DNA from: Peptoniphilus sp. KCTC 25270 | GTDB lineage: Bacteria > Bacillota > Clostridia > Tissierellales > Peptoniphilaceae | Assembly: GCF_021012875.1 (NCBI RefSeq) | Contig: NZ_JAJMZJ010000002.1 | Coordinates: forward strand, 248,001 to 312,000 | Length of the DNA: 64,000 bases | Reading direction: 5' to 3' | In this document: piece after piece, positions 51,928 to 59,682 of the stretch | How the letters are laid out: every line of letters begins with the position of its first letter | Numbering within the stretch: the stretch's first letter is position 1 | The notes under the pieces: model-generated | The model's input: the letters and a program-made list of their open reading frames with translations, nothing else | What the model was told of the DNA's origin: nothing | Databases searched by the model: none | Position numbers and translations under genes: made by a program

Positions 51928-51970
51928 TCCTGGTTTTGTTTAACGACAGGATGGCACAATCGAACTGTCG
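51928..51970 (-). ncRNA. Probable preQ1-I riboswitch
   Basis: The reverse strand shows a P1 stem CGACAG/CTGTCG closing a 15-base loop whose last base is C, followed by an A-rich tail TTAAACAAAACCAGG. This closely follows the Thermoanaerobacter preQ1-I aptamer (stem, loop ending in C, then UUAACAAAACAAGG). I could not fit the pseudoknot pairing exactly by eye. Position upstream of a VUT transporter with an intervening terminator supports it. Confidence 0.65.
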
Positions 51971-52019
51971 TAGAATTATTATATCTTATTTTAGGAGGAA
52001 AAGAAATCCCACCAAAAAA

Positions 52020-52044
52020 CAAAAAAATCCTGCCATAGCAGGAT
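52020..52044 (-). terminator. Terminator of the second MATE gene
   Basis: Reverse-strand ATCCTGC-TATG-GCAGGAT stem followed by T7, just after the stop at 52050. Confidence 0.88.
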
Positions 52045-52049
52045 TTTAT

Positions 52050-53432
52050 TTACACTTGCATTTCTTTTTTCTCTGCTCCATTTCGTTTTATGGAACGAAT
52101 AAAAGGAATAAACATTCCCAAAGCAATACACAAGGCAATTAGATCTGCAATTGGTGTCGCCCATAAAATATTTTCTACGCCATATTTTGCGTTAATCAAA
52201 AGCATAAGGGGTACATCCATAGTTCCTTTTCGAATAAAAGACAATAGCATCGGCTGAATTTTCTTTCCCACGGCTTGGAATATGGTGATGATTCCAAAGT
52301 TAAAAGCCGCCGATGGACAAACCAAGGATAAAATTTGCATATATCGAGAACCAAATGCTATGGTTTTTTCATCGGCAATAAATAAATTGGTAATCCATTG
52401 GGCTTCCGCATATAGGAAAATAGTTCCCAGAATAGCCATTCCTACACTAACAAAAAACATTCTTCGAATAGCTGAGGTCATTCGCTTGTGGTTCCCTGAG
52501 GAATAATTGTAGGCAATTAAAGGCAAAGTCCCTTGGGTCATTCCTTGGGCAATGGCAAAGGCCAACAAATCTACCTTCTTGGCAATCCCCATTCCTGCAA
52601 TAGCTTCTGTAGAATTGGACGCCACAATATTGTTCAAAACTCCGTTGGACAAAGTACTCATAAACATCATAATGGCACTGGGCAAACCCACCGTAAAAAC
52701 TTCCCAAGGTATGGAATTTTTCCAAGAATATTCTTTTATACTAGGGGTAATGATCGTTCTTTTTCGAATATGGTACAAAAGCACGCCGTAATAGAAAAAG
52801 GCGATCAAATTCGACAACATCGTTGCCATGGCTGCCCCGCGAATTTCCAAATGAAAAGTGAAAATAAAGAGAGGATCCAAAATAATATTCAAAATTCCAC
52901 CAAAAGCAACACCAAAACTGGCTTGACGAGAATAGCCTTCCGCCCGGATTAAATGAGCCAAAGTGCCATTCATAACCGTTGGAATCGCACCAATGGTAAC
53001 CGTCCAGAAAAGGTAGCGTTCCAAATGTTGCCATGTATCCGGTCCCGCGCCCAAAAGATGGTAAAGGGGAGTTCGCACAAGAAAAGCGACCATTCCATAA
53101 AGAAGCGCCACACCGGCCGCCGTCCAAATGCAAAAAGCCGCACACTGTTTCGCTCGTTTTGTATTTCCTACTCCCAAGCTACGAGAAATTACGCTGGCGC
53201 CACCAATTCCAAAAAGATTTGCCAAAGCCGTTAAAAACATAAATACCGGCATGGCAATGGTTGCCGCAGCCACTTGAGAGGGGTCATTTAGTCTTCCAAT
53301 AAAAAAAGTGTCGGCCATATTATAGACGACAGTAATCAGTTGGCTGATAATTGTAGGCACAGCCAAAGAAAAAATAGCCTTTCCAATCGGCATAGAAGAG
53401 AAAAGCGCATCGTTTTTTGTTTCCACAAGCAT
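52050..53432 (-). CDS. MATE family efflux transporter (second)
   Basis: A 460-residue polytopic MATE protein. AVPTIISQLITVVYNMADTFFIGRLNDPSQVAA (about 28-60) is the characteristic first repeat, with a second half starting near residue 245. It differs from the 13.7 kb MATE in sequence and closely resembles the MepA/DinF-like subgroup. It would pump out cationic compounds. The ATG follows AAGGAAGAAAGAAGGA; own terminator, monocistronic. Confidence 0.93.
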   Translation of the reverse strand: MLVETKNDALFSSMPIGKAIFSLAVPTIISQLITVVYNMADTFFIGRLNDPSQVAAATIAMPVFMFLTALANLFGIGGASVISRSLGVGNTKRAKQCAAFCIWTAAGVALLYGMVAFLVRTPLYHLLGAGPDTWQHLERYLFWTVTIGAIPTVMNGTLAHLIRAEGYSRQASFGVAFGGILNIILDPLFIFTFHLEIRGAAMATMLSNLIAFFYYGVLLYHIRKRTIITPSIKEYSWKNSIPWEVFTVGLPSAIMMFMSTLSNGVLNNIVASNSTEAIAGMGIAKKVDLLAFAIAQGMTQGTLPLIAYNYSSGNHKRMTSAIRRMFFVSVGMAILGTIFLYAEAQWITNLFIADEKTIAFGSRYMQILSLVCPSAAFNFGIITIFQAVGKKIQPMLLSFIRKGTMDVPLMLLINAKYGVENILWATPIADLIALCIALGMFIPFIRSIKRNGAEKKEMQV

Positions 53433-53485
53433 TCCTTCTTTCTTCCTTTTATTATAAACCTAGAAAAATCCCGGTCAAATTCCCA

Positions 53486-53513
53486 CAAAAAAAGAACGAC
53501 TCTCGCCGTTCTT
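53486..53513 (-). terminator. Terminator of the GNAT gene
   Basis: Reverse-strand AAGAACG-GCGAGAGT-CGTTCTT stem followed by T6. Confidence 0.85.
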
Positions 53514-54117
53514 ACATTTCTTTTCCGTACATAAGGCACATGACCGGAACTTTTTTCCCTTCCAATTCCATTTCAATTTGCTCTTTTCCTTCTAGAGAAA
53601 ATCCCTTTTTCTCATAAAAAGGATAATCGCATCCATCATCTGTAAACAAATAGAAAAATTCTCCTGGATATTTCTTTTCAAGTTCCCTCAAGAGAGCACT
53701 TCCAATTCCGCTCCTTCGCTTCTTAGGGTTCGCCACCAAAAGCAAAACCTCTCCATAAAGAGTTGTCCGCCCTTTCAAAGACTCCAACATCTTTTCATTG
53801 GCACGGCCATAGGAACCAATTTCTTCTCGGAAAAAAGTTCGCTGAAACCAATCCATCAGCGAGACAAAAATTTCCGATCCAAAAGAGCCAAATTTTTGAT
53901 TTTCGCCTTCTCGATGAAGAAACAAAAGCCCTAAAAGTTCCTCTCCCTCATAGAGAGCCATCTCCTCTGTCGCCTCGTTTCGCATCTTAAAGAAAAAATA
54001 TTTCTTATAAAAATATAGAGCAAGGGGATTTTCTATATAACGCCGAAAATTCATTCCTTCCGCCCCATAGTCTTGGGCCAAAGAAAAATCTTTTTTCTCT
54101 AAAGCTTTCCATTCCAT
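53512..54117 (-). CDS. GNAT family N-acetyltransferase
   Basis: A 201-residue acetyltransferase. LLVANPKKRRSGIGSALLRELEKKYPGEFF (about 127-156) carries the acetyl-CoA R/Q-x-x-G-x-G/A loop, and YPFYEKKGFSLEGKEQIEME is the usual C-terminal fold. The N-terminal half is longer than normal. The substrate is unknown. I chose the ATG at 54117 with AGGAGGGGGATTT upstream. It starts 17 bases after the DUF445 stop on the same strand, so the two may be co-transcribed. Confidence 0.88.
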   Translation of the reverse strand: MEWKALEKKDFSLAQDYGAEGMNFRRYIENPLALYFYKKYFFFKMRNEATEEMALYEGEELLGLLFLHREGENQKFGSFGSEIFVSLMDWFQRTFFREEIGSYGRANEKMLESLKGRTTLYGEVLLLVANPKKRRSGIGSALLRELEKKYPGEFFYLFTDDGCDYPFYEKKGFSLEGKEQIEMELEGKKVPVMCLMYGKEM

Positions 54118-54134
54118 AAATCCCCCTCCTCTCT

Positions 54135-54731
54135 TTATAAAACATAAACGGTGATAATTCCTTGAATGAATCCAATGGCCGCTCCCATAATCAACCCAAG
54201 CCATTCAATGGCCTTTAGTTCTTTATGAGAAACCCGAAGAACCAATTCCTCCATCTGGGCCAAATCCAAAGCCTGAATCTTTTCTTGAATAATTGCAGAA
54301 ACATCTACTTTTTCTTGAATCTGATTCTCCGCCATGGACTTAAAATCCTCAAACAAACGAGGCGATTCCTGCTCAATTTGCGTATTTACCGCCCCTACCA
54401 ATTTATATTGAAACGCACTTGGCAAAAACGACGTCTTCTCAATTACCACCTGATTGATTCGGTTGGCAATAAACTCCGTAAAATATTTTTCATCCTCCTG
54501 GCTAATTAGGCGATCCATCAAATCGTCTTGACTTAAAAATTCCTGTCCAACAATTTCCGCCACCTTCTCTGCCAACTCGTCCTTCCGTTTCGGAATCAAC
54601 CCCTGAAACACAATCGGACCCAATCGAAAAGGCACATAAGGACGAAACAAAGCTTTAATCGCAAACACATTGGTCATATATCCTATAAAGCCACTAATCG
54701 CCGCAATCAATAAAATTTTTCCAATAATCAT
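54135..54731 (-). CDS. DUF445 family membrane protein
   Basis: A 198-residue protein with an N-terminal membrane segment, a central helical part (VGQEFLSQDDLMDRLISQEDEKYFTEFIANRINQVV) and a C-terminal membrane segment near residue 178. The NVFAIKALFRPYVPFRLGPIVFQGLIPKRKDELA motif is the DUF445 signature. Function unknown. I chose the ATG at 54731, with GGGGGAAGGATG upstream. Confidence 0.85.
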   Translation of the reverse strand: MIIGKILLIAAISGFIGYMTNVFAIKALFRPYVPFRLGPIVFQGLIPKRKDELAEKVAEIVGQEFLSQDDLMDRLISQEDEKYFTEFIANRINQVVIEKTSFLPSAFQYKLVGAVNTQIEQESPRLFEDFKSMAENQIQEKVDVSAIIQEKIQALDLAQMEELVLRVSHKELKAIEWLGLIMGAAIGFIQGIITVYVL

Positions 54732-54871
54732 TCCATCATCCTTCCCCCGCGAGGTGGTTCCTCGCAAATTTCTATTGCTATAGCATTATATACCCTTTAG
54801 AGGAAGTTTGTGGAGGAAAAATACAAAAGCTTGAAATTTCTTTGACATTCACTGACCAATATTCTTCCCAC

Positions 54872-54900
54872 AAAAAAACCTCCCAAAAGGAGGCCTTTTT
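54872..54900. terminator. Bidirectional terminator
   Basis: CCTCC-CAAAA-GGAGG stem with A and T runs, next to the nucleoside kinase stop. Confidence 0.85.
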
Positions 54901-56576
54901 TATACAATTTTGCTTCCACCAATAAATTCTCGAAGAATCGAAGTGTTTACCACGTCAGAATCGTCTTCCAACGTTACAAAATATTGAAGCAAAGATTCCA
55001 GTCGTTTTGCCTCTGTATAGGCAGGATTCTCTGGGGAAATTTCCTTTAATTCCTTCATTAAAATCTTCTTCAAAATCGGAATTTCAAAAATAAAAGAAGA
55101 ATTAAAAAGCACATCCGCTTCTTCTTGATAAGGAAAAATAAACTCTTTTTCTCCCGCCCGAACCGATTCCCATTCCATAATGGTTTGATCAATGGGCTTT
55201 CCACGGAAGGCCTTGTCCCTAGCCATACGACGCAAAATTCGAAGATCCGTTGTAGGAATTCGATTGTGATTGTCTAAATTAATTTGCGTAATTACACTTA
55301 AATAAATTCGATACTTATGCTCCTCTGCAATGTGGTCCGTTAAAAGAGGATTCAAGCCATGAATCCCTTCAATCAAAATTGGATCTCTCGCACCAATTTG
55401 AATCTCCTCGCCCATATGAACCCGTTCCCCCGTTGTAAAATCAAAACGAATTCGCTCTACCGGTTCTCCTCGCATAAGAGCATTCAAATCTTTGTTAAAC
55501 AATTCCAAGTCAATGGCATAAATCGACTCAAAATCATAATTTCCATGTTCATCCAAAGGCGTATCCACACGATTCACATAATAATCATCCAAAGAAATCG
55601 TCAAAGGACGTAGCCCTAAAACTTTTAGCTTTGTCTTTAACTTATAAGTAAAACTCGTCTTTCCCGAAGAAGATGGCGCCGCAATTAAAACAATGCGTTT
55701 ATTGTTTCGATGAATTTCCTCCGCAATGTCCATAATCTTTTCATTTTGCAAAGATTCCGTAACGCGACAAACCTCCCCAATTCTGCCCTGTTCAATTAGG
55801 GCATTCAAATGAGAAACCTGAGTAACACCTTGTAATTCCGCCCAAGCCTCCGACTCATTATAGCTCATGGACAATTTGTATTGGGGCAGGAAGTTTCGCA
55901 CGCGATCTCCCGCAAAGCGGTCCACCCCTAAAAGAACCAAACCACAATTGAACAATTCCAAATCAAAAACGTCCACCAGTTCAGTATTTGGCAAAAGGAA
56001 ACCAAAGAAAGAATCTTGATGCTCTCCCATGGAATAAATCGCAACTCGATCCTTCTCTGTCTGCTTCAAAAGAGCCACCTTATCCATGCGTCCCAAGTTT
56101 TCAAACAAAGAAATGGCCTCAGAAACCGGCACTTCCCTCCGAACAATAGGAATTTTTTCCTCTACAATTTTTCTCATACGAGTTAATATTCGATCCCTTG
56201 TCCAAGAATCCATAACGATTGGGCGGTCTCCGTCCCTTAAAGTGCAGTAAGTTCCCCCGGAAATCGAATGTTCAAAAACCAAGCGATTCTCCGGAAACAA
56301 CTCCTTCATCGCCACAGAAAAAACAAAAGACAACGTACGCATATACACACGATAACCATCTGTATCTTGTGTATTGATAAAAAGTATTTCCTCCCCAACT
56401 TCAGGAATCTCTTCTCCCAATTCATAAAGAACATGATTTACTTTTCCCAAAGTAATTCGAGAATCAGAAGGAGATTTTTCCTTAGGAAGCAAATCAAAAA
56501 AAGTCGTTCCCTTAGAAACTGTAACTTCCTCTGCCTCCACTATATTCGGTCTATGTAAAAAAACTGATCGTGACAC
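54900..56576 (-). CDS. Nucleoside kinase with N-terminal TGS-like/ThrRS-like region
   Basis: A 558-residue fusion. The N-terminal 60 residues look like a TGS domain and about 65-250 like the threonyl-tRNA synthetase second-additional domain. A uridine-kinase/PRK domain follows with Walker A IAAPSSSGKTSF near residue 297, and DDYYVNRVDTPLDEHGNYDFE near 333. Similar fusions are annotated as nucleoside or uridine kinases in Firmicutes. The start is a GTG at 56576, preceded by GGAGGGATT; no better ATG is in reach. Monocistronic. Confidence 0.88.
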   Translation of the reverse strand: MSRSVFLHRPNIVEAEEVTVSKGTTFFDLLPKEKSPSDSRITLGKVNHVLYELGEEIPEVGEEILFINTQDTDGYRVYMRTLSFVFSVAMKELFPENRLVFEHSISGGTYCTLRDGDRPIVMDSWTRDRILTRMRKIVEEKIPIVRREVPVSEAISLFENLGRMDKVALLKQTEKDRVAIYSMGEHQDSFFGFLLPNTELVDVFDLELFNCGLVLLGVDRFAGDRVRNFLPQYKLSMSYNESEAWAELQGVTQVSHLNALIEQGRIGEVCRVTESLQNEKIMDIAEEIHRNNKRIVLIAAPSSSGKTSFTYKLKTKLKVLGLRPLTISLDDYYVNRVDTPLDEHGNYDFESIYAIDLELFNKDLNALMRGEPVERIRFDFTTGERVHMGEEIQIGARDPILIEGIHGLNPLLTDHIAEEHKYRIYLSVITQINLDNHNRIPTTDLRILRRMARDKAFRGKPIDQTIMEWESVRAGEKEFIFPYQEEADVLFNSSFIFEIPILKKILMKELKEISPENPAYTEAKRLESLLQYFVTLEDDSDVVNTSILREFIGGSKIV

Positions 56577-56737
56577 ACAATCCCTCCTCTAAAATAACGT
56601 GTTTAACGTGTTTATAGAAGAATAGATACCCAAAAAAAATCTTACGGACACAATGGCACCATTTCCCCCTGGAAAATCCCCCTTATTTCCACGGAGCACC
56701 CCCTACTATGTCATTTCGAGGGAGCATCCTCCCTACC
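56577..56737. other. Spacer with partial repeat
   Basis: No gene. A TGTCATTTCGAG stretch near 56709 is a partial copy of the repeat below. This side of the island holds the kinase's promoter by position. Confidence 0.4.
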
Positions 56738-56825
56738 ACGTCATTTCGACTAAGAAAAAACGCTAGTTTTTTCGCACGAAGAAATCTCACCAGGGTCAGC
56801 GTCCACCTAGAACAAGGCCCTTGGC
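56738..56825 (+). repeat. Dispersed repeat, copy R1
   Basis: Core ACGTCATTTCGACTAAGAAA, then ACGCTAGT-run-TTTCGCACG, then AGAAATCTCACCAGGGT, then CCACCTAG and CAAGGCCCTT. The middle part folds back on itself. Four further copies lie at 57103, 62155, 62263 and 62371. Confidence 0.9.
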
Positions 56826-56892
56826 GATTTATAAAAAATTCTGTTCATTCCTAATCCATTCGAAAACGTCATCTACCTTCTCATCTTCTTTA

Positions 56893-56941
56893 CCCGGGGA
56901 GGGCGAAGGGAGTTGCGATTCTCCCTCATGCCCTCCCCGGG
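56893..56941. repeat. GC-rich nested hairpin
   Basis: CCCGGGGAGGGC pairs perfectly with GCCCTCCCCGGG 25 bases on, and the loop holds a second pair GGGAG/CTCCC. It stands out in AT-rich DNA and has no T run, so it is not a standard terminator. Confidence 0.85.
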
Positions 56942-57102
56942 ACCCCTCCCCTTACACCCTCAAAACGCGCGGAATGTACGCTTTTCTCCGAAAAGCATTC
57001 TCTGGATTCGTGGCGGATTGGTTCTTCTGTTGGGGAAAGAAAGAGAGAGTTACAATTGATGAGGGAGCGTCCCTTTTTCTTCCACGGAACGCCCTTCCAA
57101 TC

Positions 57103-57208
57103 ACGTCATTTCGACTAAGAAAAACGCTAGTTTTTCGCACGGAGAAATCTCACCAGGGTCCACGTTTACCTGGGGGAAAGCCGTTGGGCGTGTGAACGTA
57201 AAAAGGCT
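57103..57208 (+). repeat. Dispersed repeat, copy R2 (extended 3' end)
   Basis: Same core as R1. Its 3' end, TGGGGGAAAGCC-TTGGGCGTGTGAACGTAAAA, also occurs after copy R5 (62440-62475). Confidence 0.9.
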
Positions 57209-57265
57209 GTGAGATTTCTCCACTCCAAAATTCTTATCAGAATTTTTTCGGTCGAAATGACGTAA
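57209..57265 (-). repeat. Inverted partner of the repeat
   Basis: GTGAGATTTCTCCACT, a variable middle, then CGGTCGAAATGACGTAAG: this is the R2 core in reverse orientation. R2 and this copy could form one long cruciform. Confidence 0.8.
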
Positions 57266-57420
57266 GTGGGGTGGAAAAATCCTCTCAAAATTCTTCGGTC
57301 GAAATGACGTAAGTGGGGTGGAAAAATCCTCTCAAAATTCTTCGGTCGAAATGACATAAGTGGGGTGGAAAAATCCTCTCAAAATTCTTCGGTCGAAATG
57401 ATATAAGTGGATGGAAAATT
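57249..57420. repeat. 47-bp tandem repeat, nearly four units
   Basis: Units start with CGGTCGAAATGA at 57249, 57296, 57343 and 57390, exactly 47 bases apart; the last one is cut and diverged. Each unit contains AAGTGGGGTGGAAAAATCC and a CTCAAAATTCTT end. Confidence 0.93.
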
Positions 57421-57431
57421 CTTCTCCTTTA

Positions 57432-57461
57432 TTGACAAAGTGATATATGCTGTTATATACT
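57432..57461 (+). promoter_or_regulatory. Promoter/operator of the GntR-ABC operon
   Basis: TTGACA at 57432-57437 with TATATA (16-base spacing, 57454-57459) or TATACT (18-base spacing). The spacer has a TATAT-GCTGT-TATATA symmetry that could bind the GntR protein encoded next. Confidence 0.65.
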
Positions 57462-57483
57462 GTTTTCAGAAAGGTAGGGAGCA

Positions 57484-57864
57484 ATGAATATAATAATTAA
57501 CCACTCTTCTATGATTCCGATTTACCAGCAAATTGTAGAAGAAATAAAATCTCTTATTTTAAGAGGCGAGCTAAAAGAAAATGACCCTCTTCCTTCTGTT
57601 CGAAGTCTTTCCAAAGAATTGAAAATCAGTGCTTTAACCGTAAAAAAAGCCTATGACTTTTTGGAAGAAGAAGGTTTTTCCAAAACCATTCACGGCAAAG
57701 GATCTTTTATCTCTCAAGAGAGCATTTATCTTTTGAATGAGAGAAAGCAAATGGAAGTAGAGGCAGCTTTTTCTTCTGTTGTTGAAAAAGCAAAATCATA
57801 TGGAATGACAGAAGAAGAAATCAAAGAGATTTTCTTTCTTATTTTAGGAGGTAACTATGATTAA
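57484..57864 (+). CDS. GntR family (YtrA-type) regulator
   Basis: A 126-residue regulator made of a GntR winged helix (residues 10-75: GELKENDPLPSVRSLSKELKISALTVKKAYDFLEEEGF) plus a short helical tail, as in the YtrA group. This subgroup usually represses a linked ABC exporter. The gene starts after GGTAGGGAG and its stop overlaps the ATPase start by eight bases. Confidence 0.92.
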   Translation: MNIIINHSSMIPIYQQIVEEIKSLILRGELKENDPLPSVRSLSKELKISALTVKKAYDFLEEEGFSKTIHGKGSFISQESIYLLNERKQMEVEAAFSSVVEKAKSYGMTEEEIKEIFFLILGGNYD

Positions 57865-58708
57865 AGTAGAAGGACTACAAAAGCAATATGGAGATTTCCA
57901 ATTAGATATAGATCTTATAGCTCCTAGCGGATATATTATCGGATTGGTCGGCCGGAATGGTTCAGGAAAATCTACCTTCTTCAAATTGTTGCTTCAACTG
58001 ATCCATCGCGATTCTGGGAAAATTATTTATAAGGGAAAAGATATACTCCATCTTTCTCTTTTCGAAAAAGAAGATTTTGGCGCTGTTTTAGGCGATTCTC
58101 TCTTTAGTGAGCATTTAACTATAGAAGAAATCCGCCGTCTTTTAGAGGATTTTTATCGTAATTTTGATGGGGCTCTTTTTGATTCTCTCGTAGAAAAAAT
58201 GGAACTCCCTACAAAGAAAAAAGCAGAAAAATTTTCCACAGGAATGAAAGCAAAATTAAAACTTCTTATAGCCCTTACTCATAAACCAAAAATTTTACTC
58301 TTAGACGAACCTACTTCTGGCTTGGATTCTGTCGCTAGAGAAGAAATATTAGATGCGATTCGTGATTATATGACAGAAAATGAGGATGCCTCTGTAATTA
58401 TATCTTCCCACATAGCCACTGACTTAGAAAAACTTTGTGACCAAATTTATTTTATCCATAAAGGGAAAATTATCTTACAAGAAGATACAGATGTTTTATT
58501 GTCTGATTATGGATTGGTTAAAATAACAGAGGAAAAATGGAATATCTTAGATAAATCCTATATTCTAGGGTATTTGAAAACGGCCTATGGTTACTGTTTC
58601 TTAACGAAAGAAAAACAATTTTATCAAGAAAACTATCCCAATATTGCCATAGAGAATTCTTCTATTGATGATTTCGTTGGGATTATGGATAAGGGGTTGA
58701 AAATATGA
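57857..58708 (+). CDS. ABC transporter ATP-binding protein
   Basis: A 283-residue ABC ATPase. Walker A is GLVGRNGSGKST near residue 35, the signature region is FSTGMKAKLKL, and Walker B is ILLLDEPTSGLDS near 154. AGGAGGTAACT precedes the ATG. Middle gene of the operon GntR-ATPase-permease. The pair is comparable to the 1.1-2.5 kb exporter but has a different type of regulator. Confidence 0.94.
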   Translation: MIKVEGLQKQYGDFQLDIDLIAPSGYIIGLVGRNGSGKSTFFKLLLQLIHRDSGKIIYKGKDILHLSLFEKEDFGAVLGDSLFSEHLTIEEIRRLLEDFYRNFDGALFDSLVEKMELPTKKKAEKFSTGMKAKLKLLIALTHKPKILLLDEPTSGLDSVAREEILDAIRDYMTENEDASVIISSHIATDLEKLCDQIYFIHKGKIILQEDTDVLLSDYGLVKITEEKWNILDKSYILGYLKTAYGYCFLTKEKQFYQENYPNIAIENSSIDDFVGIMDKGLKI

Positions 58709-59370
58709 TTGCACTTTTACGAAAAGATTTTTACCTAACTAGAAAAAAATTAAAAATTTTATTGCTAATTATCGGTTGTGTTATTGGATTTACTCTTTTC
58801 AGCAAAAATACCAGTAGTTCATTCTTTGCTCTTACCTATTTAGCTGGCATAAATGCTTCCATTTCTAGCATATCTATATCCCTAGACGAATCCAACAACG
58901 GCTACGCGGCTCTATTCACTCTCCCCATTCTCCGAAAACAATACATTCAGAGCAAATATATAGGGTCTATCCTCTTAGGATTTATTGTTTTAAGCATTAT
59001 GTCTCTTGTCAGCCTTATAGCCTTTTCCTTATCAACAGATGGTTTTATCCTAACAGAATGGCTTTTTGAAATCTTTTTCGCTTATGGAATATTTTTTATT
59101 ATGACAGGAATTATCATTCCCGTTATTTTGAAAGTGGGAGTAGAGCATTCTAAATTGTATCTAATGATTATCTATATATGTATTGCGGGAATTGGATTTC
59201 TAGGATATAAAATTTTGAAAAGCTCCGTTTTCATCGATTTTAATTCTCTCCTTGAAATTTTTAACAGATTCCCCGATTTATTTTCAATTGTTCTTTTTCT
59301 TTTTAGCGCTCTATTCTTTCTATTTTCCTATTTGATTAGCTTAAAAATATTTGAACAAAAGGAATTTTGA
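58705..59370 (+). CDS. ABC-2 family transporter permease
   Basis: A 221-residue membrane protein with about six segments. The N-terminal MIALLRKDFYLTRKKL and LDESNNGYAALFTLPILRKQYIQSKYIGSI are typical of BcrB/ABC-2-like permeases of YtrA operons. Its start overlaps the ATPase stop by four bases. Substrate unknown. Confidence 0.88.
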   Translation: MIALLRKDFYLTRKKLKILLLIIGCVIGFTLFSKNTSSSFFALTYLAGINASISSISISLDESNNGYAALFTLPILRKQYIQSKYIGSILLGFIVLSIMSLVSLIAFSLSTDGFILTEWLFEIFFAYGIFFIMTGIIIPVILKVGVEHSKLYLMIIYICIAGIGFLGYKILKSSVFIDFNSLLEIFNRFPDLFSIVLFLFSALFFLFSYLISLKIFEQKEF

Positions 59371-59385
59371 AAACCTTACTCCTCT

Positions 59386-59420
59386 AAAAAAAGAAGACGG
59401 CTAAGCCGTCTTCTTTTTTA
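59386..59420. terminator. Bidirectional terminator
   Basis: GAAGACGGCT/AGCCGTCTTC hairpin with A and T runs, between the ABC operon and rubredoxin. Confidence 0.92.
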
Positions 59421-59600
59421 TTCTTTCACTTCTTCAAACATCCAAATACTTGCAGCGCATTTTGGGCAAACCCAATCTTCCCCTAATTCTTCAAATGGAA
59501 TTCCTGGTTCGATGCCATAATCTTTTACGCCTACATTTGGGTCATAAATAAATCCACAAGGTCTACAACGATATAATTTGAATTTTTTGTCTTCAGACAT
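59418..59600 (-). CDS. Rubredoxin
   Basis: A 60-residue iron protein. YRCRPCGFIYDP and DWVCPKCAASIWMFEEV give the two CxxC knuckles that bind a single Fe; conserved aromatic residues are present. The second knuckle reads CPKCA where CPxCG is usual, a small deviation. It carries electrons in the cytoplasm, often for peroxide or superoxide removal. AGGGAGGCTATT precedes the ATG; monocistronic. Confidence 0.92.
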   Translation of the reverse strand: MSEDKKFKLYRCRPCGFIYDPNVGVKDYGIEPGIPFEELGEDWVCPKCAASIWMFEEVKE

Positions 59601-59682
59601 AATAGCCTCCCTATGCCAAAAATAAATTCCTACTACTATCCTATATTATAAGAGAATTCCCAAAAAAATACCAATCTTTTCC

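Noticed and set aside
56952-57195. Forward and reverse short frames in the repeat island
   Set aside because: They arise from the dispersed repeats and have no start signals.
57166-57357. A 63-codon reverse frame containing repeated RPKNFERIF / HFDRRILRGF segments
   Set aside because: It is only a read-through of the 47-bp repeats and their inverted partner.
56738-57420. A CRISPR array
   Set aside because: The 47-bp and 108-bp units are contiguous tandem copies with no unique spacers between short repeats, and no cas genes are in the window.
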